This document shows, in pieces, positions 1 through 7,871 of a stretch of 64,000 nt of DNA. Source of the stretch: Vibrio europaeus. Lineage in GTDB: Bacteria; Pseudomonadota; Gammaproteobacteria; Enterobacterales; Vibrionaceae. The notes below the pieces were generated by a model. The model searched no databases and was not told where the DNA came from. It was given only the letters and a program-made list of their open reading frames with translations. Position numbers and translations under genes: made by a program. The stretch is from the NCBI RefSeq assembly GCF_001695575.1, contig NZ_LUAX01000008.1, positions 186,001 to 250,000 on the forward strand, given 5' to 3'. The number at the start of each line of letters is the position of its first letter. Position 1 is the first letter of the stretch.

Positions 1-798
1 ACGGCAAACTATTTTGCGTCTGATGAGATAATCAAATTTAAGGCGGGAGCGAGCGCATTTGCGGGGGTGAAAGCCACAGGCAGCAGCTCCATTTCGTTTA
101 AAGCGCGCGGCATTAAAATGGCGGGGGCGAGTGTGACGGGTTCCGTTTCGGCAGGCATCGGTGTGTCGGCTGCGGTTGAAACCATTGTAAAGAGCTCAGG
201 AGATATTAGCTTTAAGGCGGGAGCTGGGGCGACGGTTGGTGTCGGTAGCAGTGTGGATTTTGGTACCATGGTGAACCCTATGCTGGTGAAAATCCTTCTC
301 TGGGACAAATTAGGTCATCGTCTTCGTTCACAACAAACCAAGCGAATCACCAACATTCAATACAACCGACAGGTCAATCAAATTGCTGTTAGTCGATGTC
401 AAGACAACATTAGGACGGCAATGACCAATCTTGATCTGGAATATCGAACATTGGCTGAAGAACTGTGGCGGATCCCGACCTTCACCAATGTATCGACTCA
501 AAATGAGGTTACTACGATACATGACGAGATCTCTCGTCCCAATCAACATGTGCTTGATCAATACTTAAAGACGTTGGGCGTGACAGATCACTTGCACATG
601 GATGACGACGACGTTCTGCAAGCTGCTATTGATATCGATAATGATGCTCGAGAAGTCCAGGCTAACGCGGAGCGGGAGAAAGAGGCTAAGAAAGCTTTCT
701 CGAAGAAGGGTAAGCGACTCAAAAGAGCTAACGCGATTCGCCGTAAGGCGGGGCCGTCTCCTGCAGGGTTGCTCGCGGTTCAGCCCCATACGGCTTAA
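1..798 (+). CDS. C-terminal part of a T6SS-associated protein with VgrG-like repeats (cut by window start)
   Basis: The frame is open from base 1 to a TAA at 796-798, so the gene begins upstream. The first 90 or so residues contain Ala/Gly/Ser-rich short repeats (FKAGAS, SISFKARG, DISFKAGAG) like the beta-helical needle repeats at the tail of VgrG proteins. The remaining 170 residues are helical, with an acidic stretch (DDDDVLQ) and a strongly basic tail (KKAFSKKGKRLKRA). VgrG, DUF6931-like and PAAR genes follow directly, which suggests a spike-associated or cargo protein. Whether the C-terminal part is an effector, a chaperone-binding region or an adaptor cannot be told from sequence alone. 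Confidence 0.6.
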   Translation, partial: TANYFASDEIIKFKAGASAFAGVKATGSSSISFKARGIKMAGASVTGSVSAGIGVSAAVETIVKSSGDISFKAGAGATVGVGSSVDFGTMVNPMLVKILLWDKLGHRLRSQQTKRITNIQYNRQVNQIAVSRCQDNIRTAMTNLDLEYRTLAEELWRIPTFTNVSTQNEVTTIHDEISRPNQHVLDQYLKTLGVTDHLHMDDDDVLQAAIDIDNDAREVQANAEREKEAKKAFSKKGKRLKRANAIRRKAGPSPAGLLAVQPHTA

Positions 799-866
799 TC
801 GCAGACCTGTGATGGCGGAAATGGATGTCCGCCTAACTATGATTGAATCAGTGGTTTAAAGTACAT

Positions 867-2858
867 ATGAGCAGTAACACAATACAACATCAATCTCGCC
901 CACTTATAGCGACGTTATCGGACAATGAGGATTACATCGTCACTCATCTCACCGGAGATGAGACCGTGTCGCTTGGATCTAGGTTTGTTCTATCGCTGGT
1001 CGCCAGTGTAGAAGTGAATGTTAAAAACCTCGGTAAAGCAGTGCGGGTGATCTATTCACAAGCAGAAGAGAAGTTTCACTACACGGGGTTATGTAACTCA
1101 ATCCAGTTCACAGGGTTCAGCAAAGAAAAACAGCAGTACTTTTATCAATTAGAAATGGTTGATCCGCTTTCTATTCTCGCGCATCGCGGCAGTCGTCAAA
1201 TCTTTCAAAACATGACGACAAAGCAGATTGTTGAAGACATACTTAGGCAAGCCGACTTAAAAGGTTTTTTTCGTTTTAATGTGTCTGGCAGCGGAAAAAA
1301 ACACGAATATTGTGTCCAACTGGATGAGTCGGACCAAGCCTTTATTCAGCGTTTGTTCGCCAGTGAGGGGTGGCATTTTCACATTCAGCACTCATCGGGT
1401 AAGCCCTTGGTCTGCGTCGGGGATACCAACCAGCGTTTTAAAAAGATCGCGGCGCCAACACTGAGTTATCAAGTGGGAGCGCGTGAATCGAATCGCATGA
1501 TCAGCCATTGGAGTGATTTGCGCCGTGTGGGTACGTCGACCGTGTCTTTTGCTGACCATCATCAGGCGAAAGGGGATGTTTTTGATAGCGGCGAACGTCA
1601 GACCGCCAGCGAAGCGTCACTAAAAACATTATCACGACAAGGCTATGCTTATGGTCATGATTCAAAAGCAGAAGCGCGTGACGCCGCCAAACGTCAGATG
1701 GAGGCGTTAGATTGCGACAAATTGGCATCGCAAGCGTCGTCGACCATTACTGCGTTGGTGTGTGGGTCTAAATTTACTCTCAGCGAGCATCCATTGAAAT
1801 CTATGAACCAAGAGTATCTGGTGACTAAGATTACGTATCAAATTGCAAGTGAAGAGTCCCGCAGCGACCTAACGTATCGCAATCAGTTTACCTGCATTCC
1901 TGCTTCGGTGACTTATCGACCAGAAATACCGACAAAACCGCGTGTACACAGTTTGCATACCGCCACGGTGACCGGTCCTAGTGGCGAGGAGATCTATCGC
2001 AACAAATTGGGCGGTGTGAAAGTCCAGTTTCATTGGGATCGCAATGGCAAAGAGGACGAGAATAGTTCGTGCTGGTTGCCGGTGTCTCAAAGCTTGGCCA
2101 GTAAGGGGTTCGGAGCGCAATTCACGCCTCGCGTGGGCGACGAAGTCCTCGTTCAATATATTGATGGCGATCCGGATCGTCCTGTGATCACCGGCTCGCT
2201 TTATCACCAGAATAGTGCCCCTCCATACAGCTCTGCGACTCAAAGTGGCATCAAAACTCGAACTACGCCAAACGGCAGCAGTAAACAGGGCAATGAACTG
2301 CGTTTTGATGACCAAAAAGACAAAGAGCACGTGTATTTGCATGCCGAAAAAGATTTTGAGATTGAGGTGACAAACGATGGCCTAACCTCGATTAAAGGCT
2401 CAAAAACGACTCAGGTGGAAAAGACGGTCGCTATGGTAGCCAAAGAAGGGATCACGATAGAAACAGAGCAAACGCTGGTGGCTAAAAGCAAACAAAACTG
2501 GACGGGCGATAGTGGTCAAGACTTGGCACTAAAAGCGGCGTCCAATATTGCTCTTGAGGCAAAGTCGAACGTTTCTGTTGACGGTCAACAGGTCTCTATT
2601 ACGGGTAAGAGTAAAATTGAACTCAGTGTCGGTGGAAGCAAAATAGAAATCAGTGCGAGCGGGATAAAGATTGATGCTCCGCAAGTCTCGATTACGGGCA
2701 AATCGAAGGCGGAAGTTAAGGCCACGATGTTGGCTTTAGAAGCACAGGGCAAAGCCGATCTCAAAGGCAGCCTTGTTTCGATTAACGGTAGTCTGAGTAC
2801 TCAGGTAAAAGCGGGAGCAATGGTACAAATACAAGGGGCGATTGCTAAGGTAAACTGA
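867..2858 (+). CDS. vgrG: Type VI secretion tip protein VgrG
   Basis: A 663-residue spike protein that caps the Hcp tube and punctures target cells. The N-terminal gp27-like region runs to about residue 380. The gp5-like OB fold follows, with the hallmark stretch around VQFHWDRNGK, SCWLPVSQ and PRVGDEVLVQYIDGDPDRP. The C-terminal 170 residues are repetitive needle (SITGKSKIE, SITGKSKAE repeats). The ATG at 867 is preferred over an in-frame TTG at 843 because the family normally starts near SSNTIQHQSRPL. The length is that of a VgrG without a large C-terminal effector domain, so cargo is probably carried non-covalently. The stop overlaps the next ATG (ATGA), implying coupled translation. Confidence 0.93.
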   Translation: MSSNTIQHQSRPLIATLSDNEDYIVTHLTGDETVSLGSRFVLSLVASVEVNVKNLGKAVRVIYSQAEEKFHYTGLCNSIQFTGFSKEKQQYFYQLEMVDPLSILAHRGSRQIFQNMTTKQIVEDILRQADLKGFFRFNVSGSGKKHEYCVQLDESDQAFIQRLFASEGWHFHIQHSSGKPLVCVGDTNQRFKKIAAPTLSYQVGARESNRMISHWSDLRRVGTSTVSFADHHQAKGDVFDSGERQTASEASLKTLSRQGYAYGHDSKAEARDAAKRQMEALDCDKLASQASSTITALVCGSKFTLSEHPLKSMNQEYLVTKITYQIASEESRSDLTYRNQFTCIPASVTYRPEIPTKPRVHSLHTATVTGPSGEEIYRNKLGGVKVQFHWDRNGKEDENSSCWLPVSQSLASKGFGAQFTPRVGDEVLVQYIDGDPDRPVITGSLYHQNSAPPYSSATQSGIKTRTTPNGSSKQGNELRFDDQKDKEHVYLHAEKDFEIEVTNDGLTSIKGSKTTQVEKTVAMVAKEGITIETEQTLVAKSKQNWTGDSGQDLALKAASNIALEAKSNVSVDGQQVSITGKSKIELSVGGSKIEISASGIKIDAPQVSITGKSKAEVKATMLALEAQGKADLKGSLVSINGSLSTQVKAGAMVQIQGAIAKVN

Positions 2859-3421
2859 TGACATTAATTAAAATTCCTCATGATGATGTTCAAGAGATCT
2901 TTCGTGCCTATGAGCCGAGTCCGGAAATATTAGAACTGGCGACGGCCCCTATTGCGCCCGCAAAGTTGATTGCTGAGGCGACGCACAGGGCACTGTTTTC
3001 TGATGCAGTCATGTTCATTGCTCATGCCTTACCAATACGCGAATCAGTGTGGTGGGCGGTGTGTTGCGCTGACACGCGTATGGATTGGAATGAAGATGAA
3101 ACTAATGCCGTACGCGCTGCGCGTGCTTGGGTGCATACGCCGGATGAAACCAGTCGCCGATTTGCTGAGCAAATGATCGATAAAGCGGGCTTAGATACCG
3201 GCGCTGGATGGGTAGCTCAAGCGGCATTCTGGAGTGGTGGTAGTATGATTAAACCAGAGGATCCTGTAGTGCCCCCGCCTCCGTATCTGTATGCTCAAGC
3301 GGTAGCAGGAAGCGTCAATCTTTGTGCGGTTCTCCCTGATGGTGAGCACGCACAATCACGATACCATGAATTTATCGACATGGGCCTGAACATTGCTTCA
3401 GGTGGGAATGGAAAACGCTAG
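2858..3421 (+). CDS. DUF6931-like T6SS-associated protein
   Basis: 187 residues, starting on the last bases of vgrG. The core (ALPIRESVWWAVCCA, followed by RAARAWVHTPDETSRR) matches my recollection of the DUF6931 family, small helical proteins encoded between vgrG and PAAR genes and thought to be adaptors or chaperones. There is a Pro-rich stretch (VVPPPPYLYAQA) near residue 140. No enzymatic motif is visible. The assignment rests on remembered family wording plus context. A T6SS adaptor role is inference. Confidence 0.6.
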   Translation: MTLIKIPHDDVQEIFRAYEPSPEILELATAPIAPAKLIAEATHRALFSDAVMFIAHALPIRESVWWAVCCADTRMDWNEDETNAVRAARAWVHTPDETSRRFAEQMIDKAGLDTGAGWVAQAAFWSGGSMIKPEDPVVPPPPYLYAQAVAGSVNLCAVLPDGEHAQSRYHEFIDMGLNIASGGNGKR

Positions 3422-3430
3422 GAGAGAGTC

Positions 3431-3727
3431 ATGTTACCAGCCGCTAGAGCGACGGACATGCATGTGTGTCCAATGCAAACCCCCGCTGTTGTACCGATCC
3501 CACATGTGGGAGGGCCACTACTACCGATGCCGAGTACGGTATTGGTGGGTAACCTCCCGGTAGCGACACTTGGTCAAATGTGTGTTTGCGTGGGTCCACC
3601 TGACAGCGTGGTAAAAGGCAGCGCAACGGTTTTAGTGAACAATAAGCCCGCAGCAAGAATGGGCGACCTGACTGCACATGGAGGAACCATAGTGATGGGG
3701 ATGCCCACGGTCTTAGTGGGGGGCTAA
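3431..3727 (+). CDS. PAAR domain protein, T6SS spike tip
   Basis: A 98-residue protein consisting of one PAAR domain, which sharpens the VgrG trimer and binds a structural metal. Visible features are the opening AARATDMHVCP, the central VLVGNLPVATLGQMCVC and VLVNNKPAARMGDLTAHGG. A good ribosome site (GGAGAGAGTC) lies just before the ATG, and the gap to the preceding gene is 9 bases. There is no C-terminal toxin extension, so this is a bare PAAR plug. It closes the operon. Confidence 0.92.
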   Translation: MLPAARATDMHVCPMQTPAVVPIPHVGGPLLPMPSTVLVGNLPVATLGQMCVCVGPPDSVVKGSATVLVNNKPAARMGDLTAHGGTIVMGMPTVLVGG

Positions 3728-3753
3728 GCAGCCAAGGGCATCTTAACTAAGTC

Positions 3754-3775
3754 TTAAGCCGCTATGGCGGCTTAA
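3754..3775. repeat. Inverted repeat between convergent genes
   Basis: A perfect 9-bp inverted repeat (TTAAGCCGC, loop TATG, GCGGCTTAA) lies between the end of the PAAR gene and the end of the convergent araC-type gene. Neither strand has a clear T-run after it, so a bidirectional terminator is possible but not proven. Confidence 0.5.
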
Positions 3776-3792
3776 CACCAGCGTCTTTGTCA

Positions 3793-4773
3793 CTATGCGC
3801 TCGCGCATAGCTGGGTGACTTTACGATACTGCGTTGGCGTCATTTCATGGAACTTGCGAAATAACAGCCGGAAATGATTCGTATCGCTGTACCCGACTTG
3901 CTGGCAAATTTGATCGATATTTAACTTGGTGGTCTCCAGTTTTTCTCTTGCAATCGCGATACGAATTCGCTGAATGTAATTCATGGGAGATTCTCCAGTT
4001 GCTGCTTTAAAACGACGTTTCATTTGTCGTTCGCTGAGAAAACTCTTTTCTGCACACAGGGCAACAGATAGGGCGCTGGGCTCTGCATCATGCATCCAAT
4101 CTTGCAATCCATGGATCAGTTCATCACTGTGTTGACGGTATTGGGCAAAGCTGGTTAAACATAGGGGCTGGTTCGAAAAATTGCCTCCCATGAATTGTTC
4201 GCATTTTTCGCGATGGGCAGCACCGAATAAGGCATCAATCAATAAGATTGTTGCTTCATAATATTCGCGAATGCCCGAGGTGCAAATAAAAGGCCCGTCA
4301 TGAGTGACATTGCGATGCGGCATGAGCTTGACGTCCGGATAGAGATGGCGGAAACGCTCGACTTGGACCCAATGCGTGGTGGCACTGCGTCGGTTTAAAA
4401 CCCCCAGTTCTGCCAAAAGAAACGCTCCGGTACACATACAGATGACATATTTACATTGAGCGATTTGCTTTTTTAACCATTGTTTCATGTCATCCGGTAA
4501 CTGGTAACTTCTAGAATCGGGCTCTCCACAAGAGCCAATCAAAACGATGTCTGCATCGTTGACCGTTGGCCAATGCGTGATGTTTGACAGTGTAAAACCA
4601 GCGAACGACGCTATTGGACCTTGGTGAGGAGAAACGTAGCTGATCTCAGGCGCTGGGTGTCCGGCCAATTGAGCGGCAATAGTGAGCATTTCGAGCGGTC
4701 CAGAGATCGCCGTAGTTGGCATTCCTTCTAGTAATAACGCTGTAATTCTCAAAGGCTGTAATGGAGTAAGCAT
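3793..4773 (-). CDS. GlxA family AraC-type transcriptional regulator
   Basis: 326 residues. The N-terminal DJ-1/PfpI-like domain (about residues 8-190) has the typical elbow region CMCTGAFLLAELGVL. The C-terminal AraC helix-turn-helix pair (about 225-320) shows QMKRRFKAATGESPMNYIQRIRI and the signature second helix GYSDTNHFRLLFRKFHEMTP. GlxA-type proteins sense small molecules through the degenerate amidase-like domain and activate neighbouring catabolic genes. Here the neighbours are T6SS and ToxR-like genes, so the target is unclear. An in-frame TTG at 4788 is an alternative start. The ATG at 4773 was chosen. Confidence 0.88.
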   Translation of the reverse strand: MLTPLQPLRITALLLEGMPTTAISGPLEMLTIAAQLAGHPAPEISYVSPHQGPIASFAGFTLSNITHWPTVNDADIVLIGSCGEPDSRSYQLPDDMKQWLKKQIAQCKYVICMCTGAFLLAELGVLNRRSATTHWVQVERFRHLYPDVKLMPHRNVTHDGPFICTSGIREYYEATILLIDALFGAAHREKCEQFMGGNFSNQPLCLTSFAQYRQHSDELIHGLQDWMHDAEPSALSVALCAEKSFLSERQMKRRFKAATGESPMNYIQRIRIAIAREKLETTKLNIDQICQQVGYSDTNHFRLLFRKFHEMTPTQYRKVTQLCASA

Positions 4774-4984
4774 GACATTTCTGACCAAGTTGCGGTGTCT
4801 GATATGGCCATACTATGTCGCCAATTCGGTCAGAATCCTAATGAACAAATGCGAAATTATCGGTTCATGTCATTTCATAATGATTTTAAATAACAAATTT
4901 AAGTGTCTGATAAATAATGATATTAATTTAAACAAAAGTGGTTATAACGATTTATGTTGAAAGAATTAGGTTAATTACTCTAAT

Positions 4985-5467
4985 TTATTGGTCTGCCGTT
5001 ATGCACTGAACGCTGCTAGTAAGTAAACTGACATAACAAAAGTTATACCTGTCTTGGTAGAGGGTTTGGAAGAACTGCTGAACTGGTTGGTCAATTAAAT
5101 GAGCTTCAGTGACGTCAGGCTCGACACTGGGAGTGTAATCTTTGGAGTAAGAAGGGCTGCTGGTAGAAAACAAGTTGTCTCCCCAAAAATAGACTGATGA
5201 GTAGAGCTTGAGTGTTTTTTTGTCACCCTGTGAGAGAAAGCTGGAATGAAGATCATGCCGTCCGTACCAGTTTTGATCGACAGTATAAAATTGCTTGAAT
5301 GCTTCAATTCCAGACGAGCTATAGGTCGAGCCGTGTGCAAACATGAGCGTATTGTAACGCTCCGTCAGGAACGCAGGGTGATGTTTTGCGTTAAGAACGC
5401 CAATTATGGCAAACACACCGAGGTTGGTCACAATGAGAGCAACAATCCATTTACTGGCATAATTCAC
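4985..5467 (-). CDS. ToxS/VtrC-like membrane-anchored partner (pair B)
   Basis: 160 residues with one N-terminal membrane helix (about residues 7-26) and a periplasmic domain of about 130 residues. It overlaps the C-terminal end of the upstream winged-helix regulator by 17 bases, the arrangement of ToxR/ToxS, TcpP/TcpH and VtrA/VtrC co-component pairs, in which the small partner stabilises or co-forms the sensory domain. Near the C terminus are two cysteines (FCYVSL... VQC), and the same pair recurs in the other three partner proteins of this window. No sequence motif identifies the ligand; VtrC-like lipid or bile binding is possible but inferred only from arrangement. Confidence 0.65.
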   Translation of the reverse strand: MNYASKWIVALIVTNLGVFAIIGVLNAKHHPAFLTERYNTLMFAHGSTYSSSGIEAFKQFYTVDQNWYGRHDLHSSFLSQGDKKTLKLYSSVYFWGDNLFSTSSPSYSKDYTPSVEPDVTEAHLIDQPVQQFFQTLYQDRYNFCYVSLLTSSVQCITADQ

Positions 5468-6215
5468 GAATGGCCTCCTTACGTTGGGAAGTCGAATAAT
5501 CTCGACTGAAGCTCAAGTTTTGTGTGCTGCGTTCACGAAGTGTTGACGAGGTGTAGATACAAGAGATGTAGTATTGCTCTGGGTTCTCAGAAAGATAAAT
5601 CATCAAGACATTTTCGGGGTAGGTGTCTTTGATGGCCTCATACTCTTGTGTACCGACGTCAGTGTTTGGGAAAAAATACGTGATGCCGAGATAAGTTCTT
5701 TGCTGCCAAATTTGTCGGGCAGTGAAGGCGTCAATGTAGAGAATACGAATTAACCACGATAAGGCAAACACGAGGAGTATCGATAAACTGGTTATTGTCA
5801 GTTTCGTCGCGAGCTTGGTTCGCGCAGGGGGGACGTTCGTTGCACTGACTGTTGGTGAGACCGAACTGGGTGTGTGAGGGAGGAGCTCCTGACGGTTGTC
5901 AGAGAAAGTTTCCGCAAAGGTGACGACGCCTTCAACCAGCAGGTAGCCTTGTTTTGGAACGGTTTTGATAAACTGTTGCTCGCGGCCCGTATCCCCAAGA
6001 GCTAAGCGGAGTTGAGCGATGGCTTGCGGCAGGTTGGCGGGGGAGACCACTCTCTCTGGCCACGCGCTATGATTTAGTTTGTCTTTCGACACTACTTGAC
6101 CAGGGTTTTCCACCAACAGTTTGAGGATCTGGCAGTCTGTCGATTTTAGCTTGCGACTCTCTTGAGTTTGGTTGTTAACCAGTTGTCTTCTTTCGGTTGG
6201 GTTAAAGGTCCACAT
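5451..6215 (-). CDS. ToxR-like membrane-bound winged-helix regulator (pair B)
   Basis: 254 residues. The OmpR-type DNA-binding domain occupies about residues 1-100 (LKLLVENPGQVVSKDKL, IAQLRLALGD, IKTVPKQGYLL). It is followed by a linker, a membrane helix near 130-152 (LTITSLSILLVFALSWLI) and a short periplasmic domain with two cysteines (ISCIY near 215 and ELCQ at the end). The ATG at 6215 was chosen over the longer frame (6254) because it follows GAAGGAAAA and matches the start of the neighbouring paralogue (MW-F-P). It is the third gene of a four-gene leftward operon. DNA targets cannot be seen. Confidence 0.82.
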   Translation of the reverse strand: MWTFNPTERRQLVNNQTQESRKLKSTDCQILKLLVENPGQVVSKDKLNHSAWPERVVSPANLPQAIAQLRLALGDTGREQQFIKTVPKQGYLLVEGVVTFAETFSDNRQELLPHTPSSVSPTVSATNVPPARTKLATKLTITSLSILLVFALSWLIRILYIDAFTARQIWQQRTYLGITYFFPNTDVGTQEYEAIKDTYPENVLMIYLSENPEQYYISCIYTSSTLRERSTQNLSFSRDYSTSQRKEAIRELCQ

Positions 6216-6253
6216 TTTTCCTTCATTCAGTATTATCTGTTCTCGGCGAAACA

Positions 6254-6769
6254 CTACATTGCCAATCGTTCGTCTTGTAAACCAATGTCAACACACTGGA
6301 CGGATTGGTTTGACAATTGGATATAGCAATAGAGGGAGTCACTTTGCTCTAACACTTGGAATGCCTCATCCCCACCATCAAACAGTACGTGTTGTTCGGG
6401 GGGATCGAAGTACTTTGTTTCATCGGCTTCAACGAGCTGATTGATGTACTTAATCGAATACAAAGCTTGAGGCCAAAAGGTGATCAAAAACTGAGTTTTT
6501 AGCTTTTCACCACTGTCAAAGTGAATCGTTGTCAGCAAAATAAATCGGTTGAAGACATAGGGAATGAGCTGGTAATCGATATTTCTCGCGATCTTGTCGG
6601 TCGGCTCGACACCATAAGTTAAAATGGTCTTTTTGATGGTCGTGTGTGGGTTGAGCGCAAATGTGGGTATCGCTAGATGGGTATTAACGACTAATTGAAG
6701 CGGTAGCATAAGCAGCAGAACGCAAACACTGACGAGAAAAAACTTATTGGCATTCTTGTAATACTTCAT
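6254..6769 (-). CDS. Membrane-anchored partner of ToxR-like regulator (pair A)
   Basis: 171 residues if started at MKYYKN (6769), which overlaps the regulator upstream by 26 bases in another frame. A longer frame reaches 6877 but would lie deep within the regulator gene. One N-terminal membrane helix (FFLVSVCVLLLMLPLQLVV) is followed by a periplasmic domain. Two cysteines sit near the C terminus (LYCYIQL, VQCVD), as in the three other partners here. Sequence divergence from the others is high, so membership is argued from layout, topology and cysteine spacing. Confidence 0.62.
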   Translation of the reverse strand: MKYYKNANKFFLVSVCVLLLMLPLQLVVNTHLAIPTFALNPHTTIKKTILTYGVEPTDKIARNIDYQLIPYVFNRFILLTTIHFDSGEKLKTQFLITFWPQALYSIKYINQLVEADETKYFDPPEQHVLFDGGDEAFQVLEQSDSLYCYIQLSNQSVQCVDIGLQDERLAM

Positions 6770-7466
6770 CACGGATGATCTCGATTGGGCGTTCAATATC
6801 GATGGAGAAGTTGACACTTTTCCGCTCAGTTGTTTTTGCTTCACGACGGACACAACTGACGTAAATACGGGTTCCATTAGAGGAGATATAGAAGTCCACG
6901 TTCTTTGGCAACGCTTGCCCTGCTAAGGCATCCATTAACTGTTGTGTATGAGGATCATTGTACTCAACAAAAAAGGCGTTGTTTTCTGTGGTCAGTTTGA
7001 GCACATCAATGGCTTGTGCTTGTTTGGGAGGCACAAAGAGAAACCAAAACAAGGCGAGATTAACGACAAGGAGAAACACACACACACCTACCTGCCAATT
7101 TCGAAACGAATCAGCGCTGAGGATTTGTTCGGATTTAGGGTCGGCAACATTTGGCAATTCATCGACCAATGTGATCATGTTCCCGACCATAAAATAGCCT
7201 AACTTTGGTGCGGTACGGATAATACGTTGCTCCTCAACGTTATCGTCTAGAGCTTTTCTCAGTGAAGCGATGGTATTGGTGATACTGGTGTCGGAGACGA
7301 ATTTCTCTTTCCAAACAAAGCGGTGTATTTCTTCTTTACTCACGACGCGATCGGCATTGGCAATGAGCAATGTCAGCATCTGACATTCAGAGTGCGTTAA
7401 TCGTTTTTCTTGTCCCGTTTCCCTATCACGAAGCTGAATTTCGTTTTGAGGCCTAAATTCCCACAT
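6744..7466 (-). CDS. ToxR-like membrane-bound winged-helix regulator (pair A)
   Basis: 240 residues and first gene of the leftward quartet. The winged-helix DNA-binding domain fills about residues 1-100 (MLTLLIANADRVVSKEEI, TIASLRKALDD, IRTAPKLGYFM). A membrane helix at about 130-152 (VCVFLLVVNLALFWFLF) follows and the C-terminal periplasmic domain has two cysteines (YVSCVRR, LQECQ at the very end). Known relatives (ToxR, TcpP, VtrA, CadC) sense envelope signals and act on promoters directly from the membrane. The divergent EAL gene across a 405-bp gap is an obvious candidate target. Confidence 0.84.
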   Translation of the reverse strand: MWEFRPQNEIQLRDRETGQEKRLTHSECQMLTLLIANADRVVSKEEIHRFVWKEKFVSDTSITNTIASLRKALDDNVEEQRIIRTAPKLGYFMVGNMITLVDELPNVADPKSEQILSADSFRNWQVGVCVFLLVVNLALFWFLFVPPKQAQAIDVLKLTTENNAFFVEYNDPHTQQLMDALAGQALPKNVDFYISSNGTRIYVSCVRREAKTTERKSVNFSIDIERPIEIIRDEVLQECQ

Positions 7467-7871
7467 CAGTGTTGCTCAATCTCGTTCATCATCACCAACA
7501 ATATGTGGCTGATTTGACTCGGTAATATGTCCTATTTGGTGGTCGCTTTTGAGGGTGGCGACCGACATAATTGCCCGCCTACTGCCTATATACTATTACA
7601 TTATAACAGCAGTATATGAGGAGTTTGTAATCCCGCAAGTACTATTTTGCGGATAACCTAGCAAATAATAACTCGAGTAATCACTGGAAAGAGTCATCTA
7701 TATCTTAGATTTCACTGATCAATGCTGACAATAATGTTATTTACGCCGTTTTTCCTACCAATTGAGTGAGGAGAGGCGCTTGTGCGCGTTGCTATTGATA
7801 AGAACGTTCGTTGAAGGTCGCTAAATTCGAAATGACGTGAAGAAGAATAATAGAAATACTCACGTCAAGTT
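7467..7871. promoter_or_regulatory. Divergent intergenic region between regulator operon and EAL gene
   Basis: 405 bases separating two divergently read units, AT-rich in the middle (for example around 7590-7620 and 7660-7760). It must hold both promoters and probably the operators of the ToxR-like proteins. I could not pick out a convincing direct repeat or -35/-10 pair, and no open reading frame of note is present. Confidence 0.4.

Noticed and set aside
1869..2342. 157-residue antisense frame within vgrG
   Set aside because: It lies wholly opposite a well-supported gene and has an Arg/Ile-rich composition typical of a shadow frame.
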